DNA of 64,000 nt from positions 46,478 through 110,477 of the IMG/VR virus record IMGVR_UViG_3300046004_000518. One strand, given 5' to 3'. Source of the DNA: a virus. Under the pieces are notes generated by a model that did not search any database, was not told the origin of the DNA, and saw only the letters and a list, made by a program, of their open reading frames with translations. Positions 52,282 to 60,751 of this stretch are shown piece after piece (position 1 is the first letter of the stretch; every line of letters starts with the position of its first letter). The position numbers and the translations under genes are program-made.

Positions 52282-52706
52282 TATAATTTTCCTAGTAGTT
52301 CAAATCCATCTAATTGATTTTTATATTCATCTGCTAATCCCAGATACAAATATTCAAATCCACGTGCTTTATATATAGCACATTCATTTTTTAAACTTTC
52401 TATTCCTAATCTAAGTTTTGGATTCTGATAGTCCCACGCAAACTGCAATGCTTCGGCACTATACTTGTCATATGTCCTAACTAAACTAAATGCAACTAAA
52501 TCATTATTATCATAATATCCAATAACATCAGTGTGCTCATCATGATATTGTATATCGAATATTGGCATCACACTCGTGAACTGTTTGTATTCACAATATA
52601 ATTTATAAATTTGATTTAATTTATTGATGTCAAATTGATGCAGATATTGATAATTGTTCAAAGGCCGGTAATCGGTCTTGCTTAGATCAATTCTACAGTA
52701 TTTCAT
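52281..52706 (-). CDS. GNAT-fold protein, arginyltransferase-like end
   Basis: In the 141-residue protein the second half reads VIGYYDNNDLVAFSLVRTYD, then LRLGIESLKNECAIYKARGF and YLYLG. This fits a GNAT acyl/aminoacyl-transferase fold and is like the C-terminal part of Ate1/Bpt-type tRNA-dependent transferases (S/R-LG-x-SL..E...-G-YLYLG). It is much shorter than those. Arginyl transfer would tie in with the neighbouring arginine-using amidinotransferases, but is speculative. Confidence 0.55.
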   Translation of the reverse strand: MKYCRIDLSKTDYRPLNNYQYLHQFDINKLNQIYKLYCEYKQFTSVMPIFDIQYHDEHTDVIGYYDNNDLVAFSLVRTYDKYSAEALQFAWDYQNPKLRLGIESLKNECAIYKARGFEYLYLGLADEYKNQLDGFELLGKL

Positions 52707-53204
52707 TTAACTATTATAACGCCATGTAACTACTTCGTCAAGTTCTGATTGACTCCAAGAGTCATAATAACCTGCGGCGCGAAGTTTGTCAGCCGCTTCG
52801 TTTAGCTTACTTAACCGTTGGATAACATATAATCCACACTGCCCAAAATTCATTTTAATACGGTTGACGTGTTCAACTAAGTCTGGATGATCTTCAAGGA
52901 TAACATAATCGTGTTCCATTAACTCATCATTTAGTGTGGCAGTTAAATTTTGGCAGTCTATGCCTGATATTAGTGTATGGTCAAAACAAATAACAACTAC
53001 TTCATACTCACCAAGTAATGGCAAAATACGATTAACATTATAAGTAAGTTCGGGAATAGTACTGTCTGTTATATATATCTTGTTATTTAATCGTGCGGCT
53101 TGTGCATAAGGACACGGCGCCCAAGTACCCAATGCTGGATTCGGTTTCTCAACAAACGTTTTCATCCATTCGATTAGTTGAGTTTTAATTATCTCGAAAT
53201 TCAT
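52707..53204 (-). CDS. Conserved phage protein (165 aa)
   Basis: The protein includes NPALGTWAPCPYAQAARLNN and ICFDHTLISGIDC, which I recall from uncharacterised proteins of marine phages; a buried Cys-Pro (PCPYA) may be functional. It overlaps the virion protein gene by one base and abuts the GNAT-like gene. Function unknown. Confidence 0.55.
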   Translation of the reverse strand: MNFEIIKTQLIEWMKTFVEKPNPALGTWAPCPYAQAARLNNKIYITDSTIPELTYNVNRILPLLGEYEVVVICFDHTLISGIDCQNLTATLNDELMEHDYVILEDHPDLVEHVNRIKMNFGQCGLYVIQRLSKLNEAADKLRAAGYYDSWSQSELDEVVTWRYNS

Positions 53205-54253
53205 TAGTCAATAATGCCAAAGTTTGCCCAACGTGCGCCACCTATGCATACCCATCCTATAGGCCCACCCGGTGAAGGCAATTCATTATAAACAATCTGT
53301 GCTAGTTCACCTGCATAGTTTGGAACTGTGGCCGATGATGTCATTGCCACACGACCCACAACTAAATTTTCTACATGTACATTACCTTCAGTATCGAGTA
53401 CAATATTTTCTTTATTGTTACTACCGAGTATCAACGGTTGTTTACGTGCTGTGCCAATGTATCCAGTATCCTGTTTACGTTTGGCTACGACTAATTCAAC
53501 TTCTTCATCCCAAACTGCCAACGCACTGCTTGGCTCCATGGTGTTAACACCAACTCTACGTTGTGTGACATAAAGTGTTTCACTTAATAAATTCTCGCCC
53601 GATGTTTGTAAGTCTTTAACCACACCTACACGTTGTAGATTACTATCAACAATATGATATCCTAGTTGCGATCCTTTAACAATTTCTTTACCACCTTGTG
53701 TGATGCGATCTAAATCAATGCCGGTTTCCTGCATCTTAGCAAATACAATATCACTGAATCCAGTAAACAATTGTGCATCAAGTTTATCAACAACTGCGGC
53801 ACTGGCGGCAGAAACAAACTGTGCAAATCCCGGGCTTGCTTCTGACACAGTGCCATTGAGATTCAGTGCACCATCAATTGTTAAATCGCCTTTGATTTCT
53901 GCGCTAGGTGCAAATACAGAATTTTCAAATGCCACAGCATGATCCATAAGTGTCATCTGTACAAAACTGGCTCGATCTTCAATGCCAGTACTGCCGAAGT
54001 TTTGTACAATACCGCTGTTGATATTATCGCCGGATAGACTAAATCCTCGAAAATTTACAGCAGTGTGTGGTATACTTTGTTCTGGGAAACTATGTAATTT
54101 AATTATCTCAGCTATTTTAGATTTGACAATTTCATTTACTATTAGGTTGAGATCAATAGTGGCTAATTGTTTTTTTAGTTCTTGCTCGATTGTTGCGTTG
54201 AGGTTGCCTAATAAGCCGGCGACGACAGGCTGTAATTGTTGATTGATATCCAT
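53204..54253 (-). CDS. Virion structural (fibre-like) protein inside the sugar/amidino operon
   Basis: The 349-residue protein has a helical N-terminus (about residues 1-55, possibly coiled), NFRGFSLSGDNINSGIVQNF, KGDLTIDGALNLNGTVSEAS and LSETLYVTQRRVGVNTMEPS followed by a long beta part, and a C-terminal IGWVCIGGARWANFG. The repeated NLxxxGDLTIDG and RVGVNT-EPSSAL pattern is seen in phage fibres. It is the only structural-looking gene in the amidinotransferase operon, hence a candidate target of its modification. Confidence 0.65.
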   Translation of the reverse strand: MDINQQLQPVVAGLLGNLNATIEQELKKQLATIDLNLIVNEIVKSKIAEIIKLHSFPEQSIPHTAVNFRGFSLSGDNINSGIVQNFGSTGIEDRASFVQMTLMDHAVAFENSVFAPSAEIKGDLTIDGALNLNGTVSEASPGFAQFVSAASAAVVDKLDAQLFTGFSDIVFAKMQETGIDLDRITQGGKEIVKGSQLGYHIVDSNLQRVGVVKDLQTSGENLLSETLYVTQRRVGVNTMEPSSALAVWDEEVELVVAKRKQDTGYIGTARKQPLILGSNNKENIVLDTEGNVHVENLVVGRVAMTSSATVPNYAGELAQIVYNELPSPGGPIGWVCIGGARWANFGIID

Positions 54254-54271
54254 ATGCTCACTCGAAAAACT

Positions 54272-55003
54272 TTAAATTGAAATTGATATTACATGCTCAT
54301 AGTTTCTACGTATAAGACTTTTGTACATTAAATCCTTGTGTACATAAAACTGTTTAGCACCAGCATCGATACTAAACTTTGCTAACTGTTTAAAAAACAT
54401 TGCGCGACGACTAAACGGACCATACGATTTTGTATTACTATCCTGCATTTCATATACCGTTGTTGCCCATGCATTTTTATCTGAATATTCATACTTGTGA
54501 TATTCTAAAAATACCAAACTATCACTGTGATTATAAACTGCCTGTGGTTGACTAAACTCACGGTCTTTAAAGTTCTGATTTTTATAATCACGTAATGTCG
54601 TAACTATTAAATCCTTAGCTAAACTGGCAATTATTTCCACACTAGTCTGTTGCTCTTGCTCTGTGTTGGCAAATGTGAAATATTCATCACCTGCTACTAC
54701 CCACGAGAATTGTTTCTTATATCCCGGTAAATCTTTTACATCTATATATGTGTATTTAATGTCGCTAGCGTCGAGGTAATTTTTTGTTTCGTCGGTTATG
54801 TTAGTAACAAATATTTGTTTATAAGTAACACCCAACATCAATGGGCTAAAACCGACAAATAAGATACTTGTTGGGTTAGATTTGTAGTGATGAGCAATGC
54901 CAGTTAGTATCTCTTGCTTTTTATTAATTGCATCTTGACTTTTAAGATTAAATTGCAAAGCATTAAGTGATGCTTGTGTGTACGTCGCGAAGCTATGCGG
55001 CAT
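54272..55003 (-). CDS. Conserved phage protein, Rossmann-like (243 aa)
   Basis: The protein has TSILFVGFSPLMLGVTYKQI followed by strand-turn units (IFVTNITDETKNYL, YTYIDVKDLPGY) and FSWVVAGDEYFTFANTEQEQ, like a SAM-dependent methyltransferase without a clear GxGxG. The C-terminal FFKQLAKFSIDAGAKQFYVH block is conserved in marine phage homologues (memory). Function unknown; a methyltransferase is possible. Confidence 0.5.
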   Translation of the reverse strand: MPHSFATYTQASLNALQFNLKSQDAINKKQEILTGIAHHYKSNPTSILFVGFSPLMLGVTYKQIFVTNITDETKNYLDASDIKYTYIDVKDLPGYKKQFSWVVAGDEYFTFANTEQEQQTSVEIIASLAKDLIVTTLRDYKNQNFKDREFSQPQAVYNHSDSLVFLEYHKYEYSDKNAWATTVYEMQDSNTKSYGPFSRRAMFFKQLAKFSIDAGAKQFYVHKDLMYKSLIRRNYEHVISISI

Positions 55004-55030
55004 TGTAATTCCCCTGTTACAAATATTTAG

Positions 55031-55945
55031 TTATTCTCTAACTAAATCAAGGGTTACGCAGTGGAAGCCACCGCCAAGTGTCCTGCTATGACGTAGTTGC
55101 ATTGGAATAGTCGTAAAACCTGCCTTCTCTAAGTCTTCTATAAGTCTATATTGTGCCCGATCGACAATTACTGTATTAGGATCTATACTCAACATGTTTA
55201 AGCCAATCCATTTACTTGCGTATGGATATTCATGAAAACCTTGTGCTTCAACGTCATTAACCCATAGTTTAGTCCAACCATCAAAGGCTCGAGGGCAGGT
55301 ATCGGGAGTTACTCTGCTGGCATTAAGTACAACAAAGCCTTCTCGTAACGGAACAATGGTGCTGTCGATATGCACACCATTAAACAATTTACATGATTCG
55401 ATAGTGATATGCGGTAATTTTTTACGTAGCCAATCTAATGCCAATTGATTGCCACTGTCGCTTAATAGATATAACCAAGTGTTACCAAGTCTGCATACAT
55501 TGGCCGCATCCATTACCATACCTTGATTGCGTGGCATTGGCATTACTGTGTTGGCAGACCTTAGCACAAAATCTAATGCTTCAATTTCTTGATCACGGCA
55601 AGGATACATCATTGCAGGATCTATAACACAACCATCAGCAATTAATAATCTATCACGTGGGCAATAATTATACATGCCCCCACGTTCAACAAAATTCATT
55701 TCGTGTGGGCGAAATACTTCTATACCTAATTTAGTTAATACAGTAGCAAGCTCATCTAAATCTTCATTTGACTCGTCAACAATCCATTGCGGTACAGGAC
55801 CGCTTGGTACTGGTGTTTCCTTCCATAATGTTTTTAAATGCTCTTGTGAGAATACAGGATCATTACTAGGCCAATTTGCGTAGGTAGCTGATCCCACTAC
55901 AATACTTTTTAATTTGCCCCATTCATTACTTGTGCTTATTTTCAT
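55031..55945 (-). CDS. Amidinotransferase-fold enzyme (copy 1 of three, divergent)
   Basis: This 304-residue protein is shorter and more distant than the other two. It keeps NYCPRDRLLIADG (Asp), GVHIDSTIVPLREG (His and Asp) and GGGFHCVTLDL (Cys). The start WGKLKSIVVGSA is typical of the glycine amidinotransferase/arginine deiminase fold. It overlaps the 2OG oxygenase gene by 20 bases. It could be the enzyme for a different acceptor in the same pathway. Confidence 0.82.
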   Translation of the reverse strand: MKISTSNEWGKLKSIVVGSATYANWPSNDPVFSQEHLKTLWKETPVPSGPVPQWIVDESNEDLDELATVLTKLGIEVFRPHEMNFVERGGMYNYCPRDRLLIADGCVIDPAMMYPCRDQEIEALDFVLRSANTVMPMPRNQGMVMDAANVCRLGNTWLYLLSDSGNQLALDWLRKKLPHITIESCKLFNGVHIDSTIVPLREGFVVLNASRVTPDTCPRAFDGWTKLWVNDVEAQGFHEYPYASKWIGLNMLSIDPNTVIVDRAQYRLIEDLEKAGFTTIPMQLRHSRTLGGGFHCVTLDLVRE

Positions 55946-56447
55946 CTATATGTCCTGTTATCTGCAATGTATATCTTGGAGTCAGTCCCATGTTTGCCGC
56001 AAGGTGCAGACGATCGTATTGCCAAATTACAACATCGCCTGCTGACCAATTAACAATTGGTGTGTTATCTAATTCCAAATAATGTCCGCTGGCCCATGCT
56101 TCTAAAAATACCACAGCACGAAATATAGTGTGCTCTTGTCCTTTGAGATCGAACAACTCTATATATCTTTTATAGGTATCTCGATGAGCAGGTAATACTG
56201 TTCCACTGCTCATACGATAATAACTAGTGCCAACATCAGACCAGCCGAGTTTATTAAAGTATTTAACAAACATCGGGTTCCAAACTGGTTGTGGTCTACG
56301 CATATCACACATAGCGCCAGTGAACTTGCCTGGATAACCCTGTTCTATCCATGTGGCTGTATCATTAGGATTGTTAAATGCTTCTACAGCATAGTCAAGT
56401 TGTTTAAAACTATCATCCCAAAATGGTTGAATATTAAACTTGTCCAC
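55926..56447 (-). CDS. 2-oxoglutarate/Fe(II) oxygenase, Asp/Asn hydroxylase-like
   Basis: The 173-residue protein has the facial triad His88-x-Asp90 (LPAHRDTYKR) and His148 (YDRLHLAANM), and Arg158 (TPRYTLQITG), which binds 2-oxoglutarate. The order and GHYLELDNTPIVNWSAGDVV fit cupin-like aspartyl/asparaginyl beta-hydroxylases. It probably hydroxylates an amino acid, sugar or nucleobase in this operon's pathway. It overlaps ugd by 14 bases. Confidence 0.78.
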   Translation of the reverse strand: MDKFNIQPFWDDSFKQLDYAVEAFNNPNDTATWIEQGYPGKFTGAMCDMRRPQPVWNPMFVKYFNKLGWSDVGTSYYRMSSGTVLPAHRDTYKRYIELFDLKGQEHTIFRAVVFLEAWASGHYLELDNTPIVNWSAGDVVIWQYDRLHLAANMGLTPRYTLQITGHIDENKHK

Positions 56448-57672
56448 GAGTATTTCCGTAATGGATTACCTTGTAATTAGTGCTGTTAAATTTGCGCCAT
56501 GGATCTAATATAATACTTTGACTACCAGGAGTAAAGTATAATTGTTGTTCTGGCAATTCACCGGTGTAGCCATAGGTAATCTGGCGATTGTGTGCTAATA
56601 ATACCACAGCATCTTGTCCATCAGCAACCGTGTCACCAGTTAATGGGTCACTGTAACTAAATTCTACACCTAAGTCTGTTAAGTAGTGCCCTATTAATAA
56701 ACTGTAGCTACCATCTAACATATCCACATCGGGCTTATAAGCCTTGCCATGAATAACCACAGGCAAGTTGTGTTCATCTGCTAGGTCAGTTAAGTATACC
56801 GCAAGATTTTCTGCTTGCTTTTCTCTGGCGTGCATGACTGTGTCAAAGATATCGTAGCCTAGGTCTAGATTCTCAGCTAGCCAACGTAGGGCAATGTTAT
56901 CACGTGGGTGACAAGGACCAGCATCGCCCATGCCTGCCGTCATATACTTGGTACTGATAATACGCATAGTCGATGCGCATAGTGCGCCAGTTACAACATC
57001 AACATCGATATTGCCCGATTTCATAGCAACGTCTTGTATCATGTTTACCAGACCAACTTTAGTTGAAATAAAAGTATTATAGAAAATCTTAATTGCTTCT
57101 GCTTCATCCCACGTACCAACAGCAATATGCGGATTGTTCTGCATCAATGGTGCGTAAAAGTCCGTAAGCAACTTAGCATCACCTGTTACACTTCCATCTT
57201 CTGTACCAATAATAATCATATCTGGATTTACCATATCCCAAGCCACACTGCCCATAGCAATTAAATATGGGTTATAGATAAAACGTGCGTTGGTAATATG
57301 CTTGCGTAGTTCTCTACGTGTGGTACCCGGTAATACTGTACTGATTAATACTACAAGCTGGTCTTGTGTTACATATTGATTAATATCTGCTAGGACCTGA
57401 TTTACAATAGTGTAATCAAAGTCTTTGTTAGCCAGGTGGGTAATAGGTTGACTACCATCATAGATTGGATCATGTGGTGTTTGTACTGCTACAAAGATAA
57501 CATCTTTGCCACGCACTGCTCCTTCTAATGTATCAGATATTGTTATCTTGCTACTAGTCCGTGGGTAAATATCATAGCCAGTGACAGCATATGATTGTGC
57601 CATTACTTCTGCACATGCTAGGCCTAGTTTACCGATTCCAACGAATCCTACTGTTTTTAATTGAGACGACAT
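56434..57672 (-). CDS. ugd: UDP-glucose 6-dehydrogenase-like enzyme
   Basis: The 412-residue protein has the NAD motif GIGKLG (residues 12-17), AVQTPHDP, STVLPGTT, the catalytic Cys254 in AGPCHPRDN, and VIHGKAYKPDVDMLDGS for the C-terminal sugar-binding part. Ugd oxidises UDP-glucose twice to UDP-glucuronate. The ATG is three bases away from the start of a divergent plus-strand gene. It is the first gene of the amidinotransferase operon and gives a sugar acid for glycosylation. Confidence 0.88.
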   Translation of the reverse strand: MSSQLKTVGFVGIGKLGLACAEVMAQSYAVTGYDIYPRTSSKITISDTLEGAVRGKDVIFVAVQTPHDPIYDGSQPITHLANKDFDYTIVNQVLADINQYVTQDQLVVLISTVLPGTTRRELRKHITNARFIYNPYLIAMGSVAWDMVNPDMIIIGTEDGSVTGDAKLLTDFYAPLMQNNPHIAVGTWDEAEAIKIFYNTFISTKVGLVNMIQDVAMKSGNIDVDVVTGALCASTMRIISTKYMTAGMGDAGPCHPRDNIALRWLAENLDLGYDIFDTVMHAREKQAENLAVYLTDLADEHNLPVVIHGKAYKPDVDMLDGSYSLLIGHYLTDLGVEFSYSDPLTGDTVADGQDAVVLLAHNRQITYGYTGELPEQQLYFTPGSQSIILDPWRKFNSTNYKVIHYGNTRGQV

Positions 57673-57674
57673 TA

Positions 57675-58790
57675 ATGCTCCAAGTTGATCATGTTTACGA
57701 ATTTTTTTACTCTACTATCTTCAATGAATTCGAGATGTGTTTTTGTTTGGGCGGAGTCGTTATTTCCGACGCAGCAAACACTCATGTATTTACACGCATT
57801 GCTATGGAGGAGAAAAAAATCTTCTTTTATGATCAGGAACCATTTATACCTAGTCTAGCATTGCCGTATATGTCAAAGTTTATAACCGAACAAGGTCCAC
57901 ATATTTTAGCAATCAGCGAACATTCGGCTTGCCTAAATGATTACATCACAGACAACAATTTTAATAAATTATATTATTTCTTTCACGGCTTTGCGGCATT
58001 AGATTGGTATCGTGGATTCTATGCTCTTAACTATAATAAGCAAGTAGTTAAAGAATATACGCATGACTATGTAACGTTTAATCGTTTGGTGGCCAACGAC
58101 CGCAGTTATCGTTGTTACTTTGTTAGTAAGCTGGCAGAAGAATTTTTGTTAGAACACGGACAAATTAGTTTTGGGCTAGCAACAGAGCAGGCCACTTGGC
58201 AGGAAGAAATTGCTGATGGTAATACAAAATTATCATCTAAAGCAATTGATCATATTAAACTGCATTTACCAAGCACGCCATTGGTTATAGATAATGAACA
58301 GGTATTGGGTTCAGCTAGTGCAGATATCCCACGTTGCATTAATGATAGCCTGTGGCATATTGTAACCGAAACTGTGTTCTACTATGATAAACTACACCTA
58401 ACTGAAAAGATATTTAAACCTATTGTAATGAAACAACCATTTATGTTACTTGGCGCACTGGGTAATTTAGCCTACTTAAAGTCATACGGCTTTAAAACAT
58501 TTGAAGGCATAATAGATGAATCGTATGATTTTATTCAAGACAATGATCTACGTATAGAAGCTGTAGTTAAGCAGTTAGCTTGGTACTGTGCGTTAACAGC
58601 AGAAGAAAAACAACAGGTTATAGAGGCTATAGCGCCAATCGTAGAGTACAATTTCCATCACTTCTACGGTGAGTTCAAGCATATTATCACAAGAGAACTA
58701 CTTGATAATTGTCAGACTCTATTCAAGGAAATAGGCTACGACGATAACGCCATAGCCTATGATGATATATATCGAGTACTAACTAGTTAA
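57675..58790 (+). CDS. Glycosyltransferase-like protein (paralogue 2)
   Basis: From the ATG at 57675 the protein has 371 residues. IFFYDQEPFIPSL near the start and HLTEKIFKPIVMKQPFMLLG, LKSYGFKTFEGIIDESYDF near the end match the donor-binding style of fucosyltransferase-like enzymes, and the C-terminal block is shared with the protein at 48150. An ATG at 57735 is a possible later start. It faces away from ugd, so the two flank a shared start area. It is likely a GT for the sugar made by the operon (inference). Confidence 0.6.
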   Translation: MLQVDHVYEFFYSTIFNEFEMCFCLGGVVISDAANTHVFTRIAMEEKKIFFYDQEPFIPSLALPYMSKFITEQGPHILAISEHSACLNDYITDNNFNKLYYFFHGFAALDWYRGFYALNYNKQVVKEYTHDYVTFNRLVANDRSYRCYFVSKLAEEFLLEHGQISFGLATEQATWQEEIADGNTKLSSKAIDHIKLHLPSTPLVIDNEQVLGSASADIPRCINDSLWHIVTETVFYYDKLHLTEKIFKPIVMKQPFMLLGALGNLAYLKSYGFKTFEGIIDESYDFIQDNDLRIEAVVKQLAWYCALTAEEKQQVIEAIAPIVEYNFHHFYGEFKHIITRELLDNCQTLFKEIGYDDNAIAYDDIYRVLTS

Positions 58791-58916
58791 GCCTAACTCT
58801 TTAGCACGTTCGTATAAACTAAAGCTGGCTAAGTTCTTGCCTTTGCTTTCGCACATGATATCTGCCCATGCTAAGTGTGCCTGTTCTGCAAGTGCTTTAA
58901 TGTTTTTGTTCATCAT
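58779..58916 (-). CDS. Small ORF (45 aa) similar to the C-terminus of the UV endonuclease
   Basis: The frame from 58916 starts MMNKNIKALAEQ and has LAWADIMCESKGKNLASFSL; the UV endonuclease ends with HWQWADIMVEAKGKNLASFK, so the piece aligns over about 30 residues. The DNA is also alike (shared ctggctaagttcttgcctt near 58830 and 59290). Its ATG overlaps the stop of the gene at 58913-59164 (ATGA). It may be a working small protein or a leftover from a partial duplication. Confidence 0.6.
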   Translation of the reverse strand: MMNKNIKALAEQAHLAWADIMCESKGKNLASFSLYERAKELGLTS

Positions 58917-59164
58917 TTAACTCCGAAATGTTCTTTAATCTTTATACCAATTTTGCTTTGAGGATGGTTACATTTTATATGTTCGTCGCAGAGACAATCC
59001 TTTACATAATCATCCGCAACCCCAACACATTCCCGAACAATCAACTCGGCGAACTTTTCCAAGTCTGTTTCTCGACCATCCACAATAGGCACCATTGGAT
59101 TGCTCATCAGTTGAGTAAATCTTAGTCCAGCCTCATCAGCAAGTTCTCGAATTCGTTCGTTCAT
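58913..59164 (-). CDS. Small conserved phage protein (83 aa)
   Basis: The protein reads MNERIRELADEAGLRF, ETDLEKFAELIVRECVGVAD and ends KIKEHFGVK. The LEKFAELIVREC and IKEHFGV phrases belong to a short protein found in many phages and prophages, with no known function. Two cysteines and a histidine cluster (CLCDEHIKCNH) might bind metal. Confidence 0.65.
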   Translation of the reverse strand: MNERIRELADEAGLRFTQLMSNPMVPIVDGRETDLEKFAELIVRECVGVADDYVKDCLCDEHIKCNHPQSKIGIKIKEHFGVK

Positions 59165-59248
59165 ACTAATCCTAATTGTTTAGTTTGTGTTGCTAAAGAA
59201 TTAGGAATAGGTAAAGGTGTATGCTGTAACCTAAAAAATGGAAAACAT

Positions 59249-60280
59249 TTAATTTTCAAGGCTTTTCCAGAACTCATACAACTTAAAACTGGCTAAGTTC
59301 TTGCCTTTTGCCTCTACCATTATATCAGCCCACTGCCAGTGCTGATGTGCCCATTCATTTACAGCAGTATTCCACATAAAGTCTGAATGTGCTCGCAGTT
59401 TGCTTTTCTTGTAGCCCTGTTCTAATAATAAATTATAATCAGGTTTTACCTCAACATCATGATCAACGAGATAATCTTCACGACTAATGCTATAATGTAC
59501 AACAGGACGGACGCCACGCCAAGCATCCAGAATGCGTTGGATACGCGAGTCCATAGCGTTGATATATTCCCCCTCACGAACAAAATGGTGATGGACATCG
59601 AGCACAATAGGAATACCATGATCGCTAAGAACAAGACAGTCGTCTAGGCCATGTTTCATTTCCTCATTTTCTATAGTTAAGGTATTACGTGCTTCGGGTG
59701 ATAACTTACCGTAGACGTCAATAATACCTTGTGCACCTCTACGACCTGCAATATGCACATTACACTTGAAGTCTTGGAATGTCCGACCATAGCCCATCCA
59801 ACGGATCATATCCGCATGGTATTCAAATTCGTCTATACTTCTTCGAACAATGTCATCATTATCACTCGCAAGTACTGTGAATTGACCTGGATGAAAAGAT
59901 AAGCGCACATCAAGCAAACGAGCAAGCTCACCCACCTTACTGAACGCCTGCTCGCAATAACTAACGACATCAGGCTTGCGCCAAAAATAACACCAATCAG
60001 ACTGAGTGTATACTGGTAGTATATCAGAGCTGATACGAACCATCCTAAGGTTGCCATTTAATGTTCCAATTCGTTCTATTAACTTACGTGTTGATTCTAT
60101 GTTACCTACCATTAGGTCCCATAGTTTTTGTTCGGCAACTTCCTTAGTCTGGCGATTAAGCCATGCTACTGTTGTACTTCCGGTATTATACTGTTTAGCA
60201 TCATCAAGAGGTTTGATCCCAAGAACTTGATCGGGGCGATCAATCCACTTACAAGCAAAGCCGATGCGTTTAGTATTCAT
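59249..60280 (-). CDS. uvdE: UV damage endonuclease (UvdE/UVDE family)
   Basis: The 343-residue protein starts MNTKRIGFACKWIDRPDQVL and has the TIM-barrel metal sites of UVDE: LSFHPGQFTV, FKCNVHIAG, LTIENEEMKH, VLDVHHHFV and HSDFMWN. The enzyme nicks 5' to UV photoproducts and begins an alternative excision repair. The ATG lies 6 bases past the promoter TATAAT, so the message may be leaderless. T4 itself uses a different enzyme (DenV). Confidence 0.9.
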   Translation of the reverse strand: MNTKRIGFACKWIDRPDQVLGIKPLDDAKQYNTGSTTVAWLNRQTKEVAEQKLWDLMVGNIESTRKLIERIGTLNGNLRMVRISSDILPVYTQSDWCYFWRKPDVVSYCEQAFSKVGELARLLDVRLSFHPGQFTVLASDNDDIVRRSIDEFEYHADMIRWMGYGRTFQDFKCNVHIAGRRGAQGIIDVYGKLSPEARNTLTIENEEMKHGLDDCLVLSDHGIPIVLDVHHHFVREGEYINAMDSRIQRILDAWRGVRPVVHYSISREDYLVDHDVEVKPDYNLLLEQGYKKSKLRAHSDFMWNTAVNEWAHQHWQWADIMVEAKGKNLASFKLYEFWKSLEN

Positions 60281-60286
60281 AATATT

Positions 60287-60315
60287 ATTATACAATTAAT
60301 TTATTAAATTGTCAA
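60287..60315 (-). promoter_or_regulatory. Consensus sigma-70 promoter of uvdE
   Basis: TTGACA (60310-60315) and TATAAT (60287-60292), 17-base spacer. The ATG of uvdE (60280) falls at the expected transcription start. Confidence 0.88.
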
Positions 60316-60317
60316 TA

Positions 60318-60638
60318 TTAATCTGCACGGCTACCAGCATAAGCACGGAAACCATATTTACTTAGTACGTCTGCGTAAGCACGAGCACCTTCTTCTAGCA
60401 CATCCATGCTTTGACCATGATAGTTACCTGGGCTCCACAAGTTTAAACATTTAGGACGATAGTCTTTCTTAAAGCCAACACCAAGTAAACCTTTGGCTTC
60501 TGCTGAGTTAGTACGGTCTACATAAACATTTACCCAGGCAAAACCACAATAAGCCATTTCACCATGTGTTTTAAGAAAAGCGTTTTGAGCGTTAGTTGCT
60601 GCTGTTTGTGCTTCGTTGTGTATAGTTTGAAAGTCCAT
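60318..60638 (-). CDS. Conserved phage protein (106 aa)
   Basis: The protein begins MDFQTIHNEAQTAATNAQNA and has HGEMAYCGFAWVNVYVDRTN, GVGFKKDYRPKCLNLWSPGN and YGFRAYAGSRAD. It is a family I recall from phages and a few bacteria with no known role. It is expressed from a strong sigma-70 promoter (60673-60701), likely early. Confidence 0.62.
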   Translation of the reverse strand: MDFQTIHNEAQTAATNAQNAFLKTHGEMAYCGFAWVNVYVDRTNSAEAKGLLGVGFKKDYRPKCLNLWSPGNYHGQSMDVLEEGARAYADVLSKYGFRAYAGSRAD

Positions 60639-60672
60639 TTTGTGCTCCTGTGTTGTTAGTGTATGTATAGCA

Positions 60673-60701
60673 TTATACAGTCATTTAACCAAAAAGTCAA
60701 C
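60673..60701 (-). promoter_or_regulatory. Sigma-70 promoter
   Basis: TTGACT (60696-60701) and TATAAT (60673-60678), 17-base spacer, minus strand. A plus-strand late box follows 9 bases away. Confidence 0.88.
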
Positions 60702-60709
60702 CAAAATCT

Positions 60710-60717
60710 ATAAATAC
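60710..60717 (+). promoter_or_regulatory. T4-type late promoter box (TATAAATA)
   Basis: A perfect plus-strand TATAAATA, 35 bases ahead of the holin-like gene at 60752, facing away from the early promoter at 60673. Confidence 0.7.
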
Positions 60718-60751
60718 TTGTACAATAATAACAAAATTCAAGGAGTAGTTA

